From positions 558,001 through 622,000 of the forward strand of contig NZ_LUVZ01000012.1 of assembly GCF_001593385.1 (NCBI RefSeq): 64,000 bases of DNA. Reading direction: 5' to 3'. This document shows, piece after piece, positions 55,758 through 63,360 of this stretch (position 1 is its first letter; each line of letters opens with the position of its first letter). Made by a program: the position numbers and the translations under genes. Below the pieces are notes generated by a model. That model was not told the DNA's origin. It ran no database searches and saw only the letters and a list, made by a program, of their open reading frames with translations. This DNA comes from Chryseobacterium cucumeris (GTDB lineage: Bacteria > Bacteroidota > Bacteroidia > Flavobacteriales > Weeksellaceae).

Positions 55758-55805
55758 TTGTCCTTCAGTATGATTTTATATGGGATAGGTTCATTAATGG
55801 GATAT

Positions 55806-55840
55806 AAAAACCCGGCAAGCTTGGAAAGCTTGCCGGGTTC
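55806..55840 (-). terminator. Terminator of T9SS paralogue gene
   Basis: AACCCGGCAAGCTT/AAGCTTGCCGGGTT is a very stable hairpin; read on the minus strand it ends in TTTTTATAT and follows the gene ending at 55860. Confidence 0.85.
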
Positions 55841-55859
55841 GTTCTCTTATGTATCTTTT

Positions 55860-56648
55860 TTATTTGATAATCACTTTTTTAGAGTATGTTTTTCCTTCTT
55901 TTGTCTGAAGTTTCATAATATATACTCCCTGTGGTTGTTTGGTTTCAAAAGAATTGGATGTCAGTTTAGAACGGAATACTTCTTTTCCTGAAGTATTGGT
56001 AAGAGTAACCTCTGAACCTTCAGCAGAAACATTTTTATCCAGAGTAAATTGTCCATCCTTGCTATGAGCCATGAAATTGATGAAAGGATCTTTGTATTGG
56101 TAAGCATAGTATACTCTAAGCTCTCCACCAATATTCAATAATCCTGAGTTAACATTAATTTTGATACGGTCAAAAGGAATGTTCATGGTCATCTCAATTT
56201 CACCTTTGCTTGGATCGCCCGCTCCAAGATTGATCAGTTTTGTAGCAAGACTTGTGTAATCATTATTGGAAACATCTCCATTAAATGTTTCAATAGATAC
56301 TCCGCCCAATAGCTGTGCAGATAGAGGAGTTCCATTTGAACCTATCGCAAGAACAAGTTTATTGGTATTGTTCGCAATATTGGTTGTAGGGAAAATCAAT
56401 GTCTGTTCTGTTCTTGCAAGAAGACCCACTGAAACCTGTAAAGTAGAGTAGTCATTCTCGTTGCTTCCTACAGCATTTTGAGGATTTAATACACCACAAC
56501 CCAGGCATACTCCAAGAACCTGATTGGTTTGGCTGCTTGCATAAGTTTTTACAATTTGTGCAGAAGACATTGCGCTTGTTAAAAATAGGAATGATGCCAG
56601 GATTGCAGCTTTCATTGTGCGTTGGCCAAATAATAAATAAGTTTTCAT
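55860..56648 (-). CDS. T9SS type A sorting-domain protein (paralogue A)
   Basis: This 262-residue protein has a signal peptide (ends SSAQ) and a central beta-rich domain starting CLGCGVLNPQNAVGSNENDYSTLQ. A C-terminal T9SS sorting domain (GSEVTLTNTSGKEVFRSKL to GVYIMKLQTKEGKTYSKKVIIK) ends it. The middle resembles a carbohydrate-binding-like sandwich but I cannot name a ligand. It is paralogous along its whole length with the protein at 56873-57646, and each gene has its own terminator. Confidence 0.8.
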   Translation of the reverse strand: MKTYLLFGQRTMKAAILASFLFLTSAMSSAQIVKTYASSQTNQVLGVCLGCGVLNPQNAVGSNENDYSTLQVSVGLLARTEQTLIFPTTNIANNTNKLVLAIGSNGTPLSAQLLGGVSIETFNGDVSNNDYTSLATKLINLGAGDPSKGEIEMTMNIPFDRIKINVNSGLLNIGGELRVYYAYQYKDPFINFMAHSKDGQFTLDKNVSAEGSEVTLTNTSGKEVFRSKLTSNSFETKQPQGVYIMKLQTKEGKTYSKKVIIK

Positions 56649-56814
56649 ATGTAGAAAAATTTTGGGTTTTAGCTTTTTTGTAAATTTATAAATAAAATGA
56701 TTATGTTGATTATTTTATTTCATAATTATGTGATTTGTTAATAATTTATTGATATTTGTAATTATGGATTTAATTTTATTTACTAATTACAGGTTGTATT
56801 TGTCTGAGAATGAA

Positions 56815-56852
56815 TGAAAAAAATACGGCAGCTTTAAAAGTCTACCGTATTT
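56815..56852 (-). terminator. Terminator of T9SS paralogue B
   Basis: AAATACGG/CCGTATTT with further pairing inside; on the minus strand it ends in a run of seven T. It lies 20 bases after the gene stop. Confidence 0.75.
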
Positions 56853-56872
56853 CTTGTATCGCTTATTGAATA

Positions 56873-57646
56873 TTATTTGATTAAAATTTTTCTGGAATAC
56901 GTTTTCCCTTCTTTGGTTTGTATATTCATAATATAAACACCCTCCGGTTGTTTTGACTCAAATGTATTTGATCTCAATGTGGAACGGAATACTTCTTTTC
57001 CCGAAGTGTTGAACAAAGTAATTTCCGAACCGTCTAGAGGAACATTCCCGCCAAGAATAATCTGGCCGTTTTGACTATGAGCCATAATGTTCATTAAGGG
57101 ATCCTGGTAAGCGTAATAGATTCTGAAGCCACCACCAAGGCTGAGAACGCCACCTGTTAATCCGATTCTTATCCCATCATAAGGTTTTGTAGGTTTGAAT
57201 TCTACCGTACCTCTGTTAGGAGTTGCACCCAGTTTAAGAAGACTTACATCAATTGTTCTTCGGTCGTCATTAGAAGTGCCTCCATTCATGGTTTCAAGCG
57301 TTACTCCGCTTAATAACTGTACTGATAATGGGATATTATCTGTTCCGATTCCTACTACCAGCCTAGTATCTGATCTCAGATCTGGGAAAATCAACGTTTG
57401 CTGGATTCCTCCCAATAGTACTGTGCCCAATACCATTGTTGAATAGTCGTCTTCATTGTCTCCTACTGCATTAAGCGGATTATCTATACGACATCCAAGG
57501 CAGGCTACACCGAATACCCCTGAGCTTTGTGCATGGGCATAAATTCTGTTTTGTGCCAATGACATGGCGCTGGCAGAAAATAAAAATAAAGCCATCAATC
57601 CGGCTTTTAAAGAAGAAGAACTTCCCGAAAATAAATTGAATTTCAT
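56873..57646 (-). CDS. T9SS type A sorting-domain protein (paralogue B)
   Basis: This 257-residue protein (from the ATG at 57646, which lines up with the start of paralogue A) has a signal peptide ending SLAQ, then CLGCRIDNPLNAVGDNEDDYSTM. The same beta-rich middle follows, and the T9SS sorting domain is GSEITLFNTSGKEVFRSTL to GKTYSRKILIK. It is probably a tandem duplicate of paralogue A. An earlier ATG at 57679 gives 11 more residues and seems less good. Function unknown. Confidence 0.8.
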   Translation of the reverse strand: MKFNLFSGSSSSLKAGLMALFLFSASAMSLAQNRIYAHAQSSGVFGVACLGCRIDNPLNAVGDNEDDYSTMVLGTVLLGGIQQTLIFPDLRSDTRLVVGIGTDNIPLSVQLLSGVTLETMNGGTSNDDRRTIDVSLLKLGATPNRGTVEFKPTKPYDGIRIGLTGGVLSLGGGFRIYYAYQDPLMNIMAHSQNGQIILGGNVPLDGSEITLFNTSGKEVFRSTLRSNTFESKQPEGVYIMNIQTKEGKTYSRKILIK

Positions 57647-57914
57647 GTTATATATTTTAGAATGAATAGTTTTATTCAAATTTAAGGATTAATGAAAGAA
57701 GTATGAAATAATATTTCCATTATTGGTGATATTTTTAATGAAATTTAATATACTTCACTGGCTGTGATGAATGACATAAGAAGTTTTGTCGGTGAGATAT
57801 GTTGACTGAAAAAAACGTTTTCGCTCGATAGAGTAGGTGTAATAACTATAGAAAGCTTAAACCTGTTGATTCTTTTGGGAAGAAATTGCTGAAATAGTAA
57901 TGTATATAGAAACG

Positions 57915-57942
57915 AAAAAAGGACTTTCGAAAAAGTCCTTTT
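57915..57942 (-). terminator. Terminator of rpsT/tRNA-Glu transcript
   Basis: AAAAGGACTTT-cgaa-AAAGTCCTTTT hairpin; the minus-strand product ends in a run of T directly after the last tRNA-Glu. The bases upstream to 57680 are AT-rich with no gene. Confidence 0.8.
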
Positions 57943-57943
57943 G

Positions 57944-58015
57944 TAGCCCGTAGGGGAATCGAACCCCTCTTACCAGAATGAAAATCTGAGGTCCTAACCG
58001 ATAGACGAACGGGCC
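57944..58015 (-). tRNA. tRNA-Glu (anticodon TTC), copy 1 of 3
   Basis: A 72-base cloverleaf read on the minus strand: acceptor GGCCCGT/ACGGGC, D-loop with GGTTAGGA, anticodon loop TTTTCAT (TTC), T-loop GGTTCGATTCC. The CCA end is not encoded. It is identical to the two upstream copies. Confidence 0.95.
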
Positions 58016-58079
58016 CTCTATCTTCCATTACCGAAGTAATGTGTTAGCTTTTTGTTTTTATAAGTATCAACTCTTATTG

Positions 58080-58151
58080 TAGCCCGTAGGGGAATCGAAC
58101 CCCTCTTACCAGAATGAAAATCTGAGGTCCTAACCGATAGACGAACGGGCC
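58080..58151 (-). tRNA. tRNA-Glu (anticodon TTC), copy 2 of 3
   Basis: Same 72-base cloverleaf, identical in sequence to its two neighbours. Spacers of 64 and 82 bases separate the three genes and do not resemble each other. Confidence 0.95.
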
Positions 58152-58233
58152 GGTTAGATTTATTTTAATATAGCTTTTTCTACAGTTATCTTTATAAAAC
58201 CACCGTTGTTACAGTGGTCTTATAAGATGTAAG

Positions 58234-58305
58234 TAGCCCGTAGGGGAATCGAACCCCTCTTACCAGAATGAAAATCTGAGGTCCTAACCGATAGACGAAC
58301 GGGCC
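58234..58305 (-). tRNA. tRNA-Glu (anticodon TTC), copy 3 of 3
   Basis: Identical 72-base tRNA starting 10 bases after the rpsT stop codon on the same strand, so it is probably processed from an rpsT transcript. Confidence 0.95.
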
Positions 58306-58315
58306 AGCTATATTG

Positions 58316-58570
58316 TTACGCTAATTTATTAACGTGCTTTGTTAATTTGCTTTTCAAGTTAGCTGCTTTGTTTTTGTGGATAATGTTTTTCTTAGCTAAT
58401 TTATCCAATAAAGCGATAACTTTTGGCAATTGTTCTGTAGCAGCAGCTTTGTTCTCTTCATTTCTTAAAGCTTTTAAAGCTGTTCTAGCAGTCTTGTGGT
58501 AATATCTGTTACGAAGTCTTCTAGTTTCGTTTTGTCTGATTCTCTTTAGTGCTGATTTATGATTTGCCAT
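58316..58570 (-). CDS. rpsT: 30S ribosomal protein S20
   Basis: S20 binds 16S rRNA early in 30S assembly. The 84-residue, Lys/Arg/Ala-rich product begins [18 protein letters not shown] and ends in [10 protein letters not shown], typical of bacterial S20. The start is the ATG at 58570; a frame seven residues longer exists but S20 begins with MANHKS. A full promoter lies directly upstream and three tRNA-Glu genes follow. Confidence 0.97.
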   Translation of the reverse strand: MANHKSALKRIRQNETRRLRNRYYHKTARTALKALRNEENKAAATEQLPKVIALLDKLAKKNIIHKNKAANLKSKLTKHVNKLA

Positions 58571-58588
58571 ATCGTTTAAATGTGAGTG

Positions 58589-58619
58589 CAAAACTATAAA
58601 CTTTTTTTTAAACTACCAA
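58589..58619 (-). promoter_or_regulatory. Promoter of rpsT
   Basis: On the minus strand TTG (58617-58619), 20 bases, then TAGTTTTG (58589-58596) matches the Bacteroidota consensus, 18 bases before the rpsT ATG. Confidence 0.65.
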
Positions 58620-58636
58620 ATTTATTTTTAAAAATT

Positions 58637-58957
58637 TTAATTTTCTTCTGATAGGTACTTTCTCAGTTTATTTATTGCTTGTTCTATTTTTAAATTTTCT
58701 TGTTCTTTCTCTATTTTTTTGATCGTATTTCCCAGCATGATCAGTGCATTATTCCATTCTCCAGTGGTATTGGTGAAAGTAAGTTCGTCAATTGTTACTT
58801 CAAAAGCAACCCTTTCTCCAGTCCTGTAAAGTCTGAAACTGATTTTATCATCTCTGCCTGTAATCCCGCCTTCATTGATTTGTAAATCATAACTTTTTGG
58901 GTTAGAGTGGATTTTCTTAAAAAGCAATTTCGCTTCTTGTATTTTTAAATCCGGCAT
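58637..58957 (-). CDS. Hypothetical protein, 106 aa
   Basis: I do not recognise the family. The protein has no signal peptide. Its middle (GGITGRDDKISFRLYRTGERVAFEVTIDELTFTN) looks beta-rich and its C-terminus (IKKIEKEQENLKIEQAINKLRKYL) is a likely coiled coil. It is 66 bases upstream of rpsT on the same strand but rpsT has its own promoter. A candidate CAAATATA (TATATTTG on the minus strand) box lies about 105 bases upstream. Confidence 0.6.
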   Translation of the reverse strand: MPDLKIQEAKLLFKKIHSNPKSYDLQINEGGITGRDDKISFRLYRTGERVAFEVTIDELTFTNTTGEWNNALIMLGNTIKKIEKEQENLKIEQAINKLRKYLSEEN

Positions 58958-59404
58958 GATATAAAATTTGATAGTCTGTAGAAAACTACAAACAATGATT
59001 TATCAATAATATTTTTCATCAGTGTTACCATATTGGTAGAACCAACTATGGATAAATTTTTTGCAAATATAATGCTTTTGTGACATATAACATAAATGGA
59101 ATGCTTTTTTCAAATAAAAGTCCCGGTCTTTTCAGGATAATGACAGTAATTATCAGACTTTCAGTGTTCTGAAATTTGGGTGTTCCTTCATGAATATAAG
59201 TATCAAAATTTGAAAAGTTTTTCATCGCTATTAATGATTATAAATATTTCTGAACGAAGGCTTGGTGTTGAAAATCAATACCCTGAAATTTATTTTAAAT
59301 AATAAAGAAGGGCAATTAATTGTCCTTCTTTATTGTTCTCCAAAAAAGTTTGATGTTCAAAATTTTCACATTAAAAGTAGCTTTTTTAAGCCATTAAAGG
59401 AAAT
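58958..59404. other. Non-coding spacer with long hairpin
   Basis: This is AT-rich sequence without a convincing gene. A 17-base inverted repeat AATAAAGAAGGGCAATT/AATTGTCCTTCTTTATT (59301-59334, one G-U pair) sits 70 bases after the protease-nuclease stop on the minus strand and is a probable terminator for it, possibly acting in both directions. Confidence 0.55.
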
Positions 59405-61456
59405 TTATAATTTTATATCATCTTTCCCTGTAATTTCAATAATTTGTAGAGTCTCGCGAAGATCAACTCTGTTTAAAGGATCAAATTCATTGTAATCATT
59501 AAAAGCAATACCCGTAAGATCTGCAATTTTTTGTAATGGAACCTGATAAGTCTTAAATTGCCCAAAACCATCTTCTCTGATTCCTTCTTTATTCCTAAAA
59601 TCTTCAATGTTATCTGGTTGTTTTAACATATAACCACTTACGGAAGGTGTTCCATCTGCTTTTATCATCACGGCCACTTTCCAAAATTGTAATGGCAGCA
59701 AAACACCTCTGTATGGAATGTCATCTTCACTAAATACAGGACCTGTAAAAACAGAAACTTTAATATCTTCCCGTCCCGCACTATCCAATATATAGTTTTC
59801 AAGACTTAACCAGGTCTTTTGGTTCAGGTCTTTATGTTGCGGAGTAGAATTTGAAAAATGAAAAGTATCATCATTTGCAGCAGCTGCATTTGGCCCCCAA
59901 ACAGGATCCAATCTCCTAACCATATGTCCGCGATCCAGATCATTATCTGCATACACGGCTGGACCTGTTTGATATTTCTCGTCCATTCTTGGATCAATTA
60001 TCCATTTTGTATTTTCTCTTTTTATAGGATCAAGTCTATTGCCATCGATATTGACTGCTGTCATCATACATAGCTTTCGGCTCTTATGGATGGCTATCGA
60101 AAAATTAAAATAATGCAGAAGACTTTTATTGGTCTCTGTAGGGTTTAATAATGGTGCTAAATTTTTACCTTGAGATTTTAATAAGTCCTCGATGTCAATT
60201 TTGAAATTATCTGAGCTTACAAAGTTTGCGTCATATCCGTTTCTGCCCTTGTAATTTGGGTTTGTTGCTTTTTCTATAAAGAAAGATTGCTCCTTAGCAT
60301 CCTGGTTAGTGGGAATACTGTCTGTTGTATTTTGTAAAGCCAAGTTGTCTGCAAGACCTATACCTATTGTAATTTCAACTGGTACGTTAAGTGTAATTTT
60401 GTTGCTCATTTCATTTAATTTTTTATTGTCAGATAGAGGTTGATGGAGATTTTGTTCTGTTAAGATCTGTACATCAGAATTTGAATTTGAATTATTGAAT
60501 ATTTCTTCAACCAGATTATTGGAGAATTTTGCCCGTATACTGTTTATGTTGTTTTTAACATTTTGCAGAATGGAACTAATTCTGACGCCTTCATTGGCAA
60601 TCCAGTCTATAAGATTCTCATCCATGTTTTCTTGAAATACGGTTCCGTCCTTACATAAATAATTACCTTGCTCGTCCTTTCGGGGGACTCCGCTATGATG
60701 CAGTGCAACAACCTGCCACTGATCATTATAAACAGGTGCGCCGGAAGAGCCCGGTGCCGTGTCTGTAAAATAGGTTATAAAGTCTTCTGTTTTAGCAATT
60801 AACTGGTTTTCCCTAATAGCAATCTGTTTATATTGTCCTGAAGGATGTTGTATAATTGACACGTATTCTGAAACGAGTGCTTTATTCGGGTCTTCACTAA
60901 GCTTTAAAAATCCAAAATGATAGAGCGGTTTAATTTTGCTTTTAGAATCGGGATTTACATAGACAATTGTAAAGTCTAATCTTTCATTTGTATAAAAGAA
61001 TTTACTCACATTAAAAGTGAATATCTGGCTTACTGTAGGCTCGCCAAACTGGTCGTATTGAAAATTGAATTCAGCCAGACTATTTTGGGCATCGTGCTCG
61101 TTGGCAAATACATGATTGTTTGTGAGCAAGAGATTGGGAGATATTAAAAAACCAGTTCCAAAACCTATGTTATCACCACTTATATTCTTTATGTGAATTC
61201 TGCATACAGGATTTGATGCTAAAAAACCCAATTGTAAATAATTTATACTCATTAAATCATTTTTCTTCAAGATTCTTTCCCTTGCAAGATTGAAAGGTTC
61301 AAAGCGATTTGAAACAAGATGATCTAATCTTTCGTTAATAATAACTTTCTCACTTAACCATGTTGGTGATTCAATTGTTGCTTTAGCATGAGGAAGACTC
61401 AATTTTGAAAATCTTTTTTCAGTCTCTGCTATGAATTTTAGATTGGATAGTTTCAT
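59405..61456 (-). CDS. Trypsin-like protease fused to NucA-type DNA/RNA endonuclease
   Basis: This is a 683-residue two-enzyme fusion without a signal peptide. Residues about 55-95 (LARERILKKNDLMSINYLQLG) form a lead-in typical of bacterial trypsin-like proteins. The protease domain has LTNNHVF (His115), RLDFTIVYV (Asp161) and APGSSGAP (Ser238), so the triad is complete. A linker (about 300-395) follows. The C-terminal domain (about 400-683) is a DNA/RNA non-specific endonuclease with the DRGH motif (508-511) and the Asn/Trp helix STPQHKDLNQKTW. Such fusions may act as cell-suicide or defence effectors activated by cleavage; here no partner gene is adjacent, so this is inference. Confidence 0.88.
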   Translation of the reverse strand: MKLSNLKFIAETEKRFSKLSLPHAKATIESPTWLSEKVIINERLDHLVSNRFEPFNLARERILKKNDLMSINYLQLGFLASNPVCRIHIKNISGDNIGFGTGFLISPNLLLTNNHVFANEHDAQNSLAEFNFQYDQFGEPTVSQIFTFNVSKFFYTNERLDFTIVYVNPDSKSKIKPLYHFGFLKLSEDPNKALVSEYVSIIQHPSGQYKQIAIRENQLIAKTEDFITYFTDTAPGSSGAPVYNDQWQVVALHHSGVPRKDEQGNYLCKDGTVFQENMDENLIDWIANEGVRISSILQNVKNNINSIRAKFSNNLVEEIFNNSNSNSDVQILTEQNLHQPLSDNKKLNEMSNKITLNVPVEITIGIGLADNLALQNTTDSIPTNQDAKEQSFFIEKATNPNYKGRNGYDANFVSSDNFKIDIEDLLKSQGKNLAPLLNPTETNKSLLHYFNFSIAIHKSRKLCMMTAVNIDGNRLDPIKRENTKWIIDPRMDEKYQTGPAVYADNDLDRGHMVRRLDPVWGPNAAAANDDTFHFSNSTPQHKDLNQKTWLSLENYILDSAGREDIKVSVFTGPVFSEDDIPYRGVLLPLQFWKVAVMIKADGTPSVSGYMLKQPDNIEDFRNKEGIREDGFGQFKTYQVPLQKIADLTGIAFNDYNEFDPLNRVDLRETLQIIEITGKDDIKL

Positions 61457-61835
61457 ATGTTTTTAATTAGTTTTTACGACTGTATATATGAATGTCAATT
61501 CTCTACTCCTATACTTAATTTGATGCTCAATTTTTACAACGGTGTTCAGTTTGTACAATAATTAGATTATGCATGAGTACAAATTTCAGTTATAATCAGA
61601 ATCATTTCAATTACCCTTTTTCGTGATTTTGAGTTTTTATTTGCTCAAAATGGTTTTTGAAATGAGAAATGTAATATGGGGCCATCAAAGTTTGCTTTTG
61701 TGGATATTGGAAAAAAATGAAACTATTGCCCTAAAGAATCTTTAAAAGGGATGAAGAAAGATTATGGAATTCGCCCTGTACAAAGTGTGTACAAGAGTCC
61801 TTTTAAAACTTGTGGAGATTCCGTTGAATTTTGGA
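61457..61835. other. Non-coding spacer before protease-nuclease gene
   Basis: No gene, tRNA or clear repeat was found. Stop codons are frequent in all frames. A clear promoter for the minus-strand gene was not found. Confidence 0.4.
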
Positions 61836-61872
61836 ATAAAAAAATCCCTGAACATTGCATTGATCAGGGATT
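61836..61872 (-). terminator. Terminator of single tRNA-Glu
   Basis: AATCCCTGA/TCAGGGATT hairpin; on the minus strand it is followed by seven T, just after the tRNA. Confidence 0.8.
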
Positions 61873-61888
61873 GAGTGATGTAGTTTGG

Positions 61889-61960
61889 TAGCCTATAGGG
61901 GAATCGAACCCCTGTTGCAAGAATGAAAATCTTGAGTCCTGACCACTAGACGAATAGGCC
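61889..61960 (-). tRNA. tRNA-Glu (anticodon TTC), divergent fourth copy
   Basis: A 72-base cloverleaf with acceptor GGCCTAT/ATAGGC, anticodon loop TTTTCAT and T-loop GGTTCGATTCC. It differs from the three copies near rpsT in acceptor, D-arm, anticodon stem and variable region, and the bases after it read CCA, so the 3' end may be encoded. Confidence 0.93.
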
Positions 61961-62020
61961 AAATTTTGAGGTTGCAAAAGTAGGAATTAACTTTTAAACT
62001 TCAAAATTATTTTTTTTGAT

Positions 62021-63307
62021 TTATTTGTAGACCTTTTGTATCACGGTATTTTTGATACCTTTAGCTTCAAGTTCCTTTTGAAGTTTTACAGCATCTTCCA
62101 ATGTGTATACTTTTCCGTAGGTGTAGTAAAATACACCATTGTCCTTATTTCGTTCCACATCTTTTAAATTCTGAAGAATATAAGAATTACCATTCAGTTT
62201 ATCACCTGCATATACTTCAATCGTATAATATCCCATGCTGATTCTCTGATTCGGCATAAATCCTACAGCAAATGCATTTCTGAAACCTGCATCTTTCGCT
62301 GTTTTAAGATTAATATCTTTTACCGAAGCCATATTGGTTACAGCATAGTAATATTTGTACTGCCCGTTTTCTTTAAGCGTAAGAATATAGTTCAGGCCTT
62401 TCAGGGCAGGATCATTTTCATTGTATTTCGTAGGAGAACTCATTAATAGAATTCTGAAATCATTTTTCAAAGGAACCTCTGCAGGTTTTTCTGGCTCTGG
62501 TTTTCTTGTTGCAATAGAACCGCCGGATTTTCTGTCAATCGCCTTTTTATAATCAATAATAGCATTGTAGATACTTTCTGCAATTTCAGTCTGTCCTTTG
62601 TCTGAGGCGATGTAGTGGCTTTCCTCAGGATGATTGATGAACCCTGTTTCTATCAGTACGGATGGCATGGCATTCATACGGAGAACGTGAAGGTTTTTCT
62701 GAAATACACCTCTTGATGATCTTTTATCTTTATTCACAAAATTATCTTCTACCAATCCTCCCAAAAGAAGACTTGATTCGAGATATTTACTTTGCTGAAG
62801 TTTCAGAGCAATTAATGACTCCGGTGAGTCCGGATTGTAAGAACCAAAGATCTGCTTATCTTTTTCATCCAGGAAGATCACGTCATTTTCCCTTTTGGCT
62901 ACTTCCAGGTTTTCATTATTCTGGTTAGGTCCCTGTACATATGTTTCTGTTCCATACGCTGTAGGTCTCTGGGAAGAGTTACAGTGAATGGATACAAAAA
63001 GATCTGCTTTGCTCCTGTTAGCCAGATTGGTTCTGTCAGACAGAGAAGGGTATTCGTCAATTTTACGGGTATATATTACTTTGAAATCTCTGTTTTTCTC
63101 TAACATGGCACCTACTTTTAAGGTAATGGCAAGTGTAATGTCTTTTTCTGCGACTCTTCCAATGTCGGAATATGTCCTGTTGGCTCCATGATCACTTCCT
63201 CCGTGTCCCGCATCCAGAACGATAGTAAACTTCTTTTGAGAGAAAATAAAGTTGCTGGTTAGGATAAGGAGAAATGATAAAATTATTTTAAAATTTTGTT
63301 TGTGCAT
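62021..63307 (-). CDS. N-acetylmuramoyl-L-alanine amidase (Amidase_3)
   Basis: This 428-residue periplasmic enzyme cleaves the bond between MurNAc and L-Ala in peptidoglycan, usually in cell separation. A signal peptide ends near IFSQ. The Amidase_3 domain (about 25-260) shows TIVLDAGHGGSDHGAN (zinc His), AEKDITLAI (Glu), FVSIHCNSS (zinc His) and VLIETGFINHPEE (catalytic Glu). The C-terminal part (about 285-428) resembles a SPOR-like domain (YYTIEVYAGD, YGKVYTLEDAVKLQKELEAKG). It is divergent from the LptD-like gene with only 53 bases between. Confidence 0.93.
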   Translation of the reverse strand: MHKQNFKIILSFLLILTSNFIFSQKKFTIVLDAGHGGSDHGANRTYSDIGRVAEKDITLAITLKVGAMLEKNRDFKVIYTRKIDEYPSLSDRTNLANRSKADLFVSIHCNSSQRPTAYGTETYVQGPNQNNENLEVAKRENDVIFLDEKDKQIFGSYNPDSPESLIALKLQQSKYLESSLLLGGLVEDNFVNKDKRSSRGVFQKNLHVLRMNAMPSVLIETGFINHPEESHYIASDKGQTEIAESIYNAIIDYKKAIDRKSGGSIATRKPEPEKPAEVPLKNDFRILLMSSPTKYNENDPALKGLNYILTLKENGQYKYYYAVTNMASVKDINLKTAKDAGFRNAFAVGFMPNQRISMGYYTIEVYAGDKLNGNSYILQNLKDVERNKDNGVFYYTYGKVYTLEDAVKLQKELEAKGIKNTVIQKVYK

Positions 63308-63360
63308 CTTACAGTTATAAAAATTATATTAATTTTGGGCCTTAATTATATAGTATAAAA

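Noticed and set aside
55737..55991. Plus-strand frame of 84 codons
   Set aside because: It covers two terminators and the antisense of the T9SS paralogue, so it is a shadow.
57846..58028. Minus-strand frame over the first tRNA-Glu
   Set aside because: It reads through a tRNA and its terminator.
61457..61835. Possible decayed gene or attachment site beside the fourth tRNA-Glu
   Set aside because: No direct repeat of the tRNA end, no integrase and no readable remnant were found.
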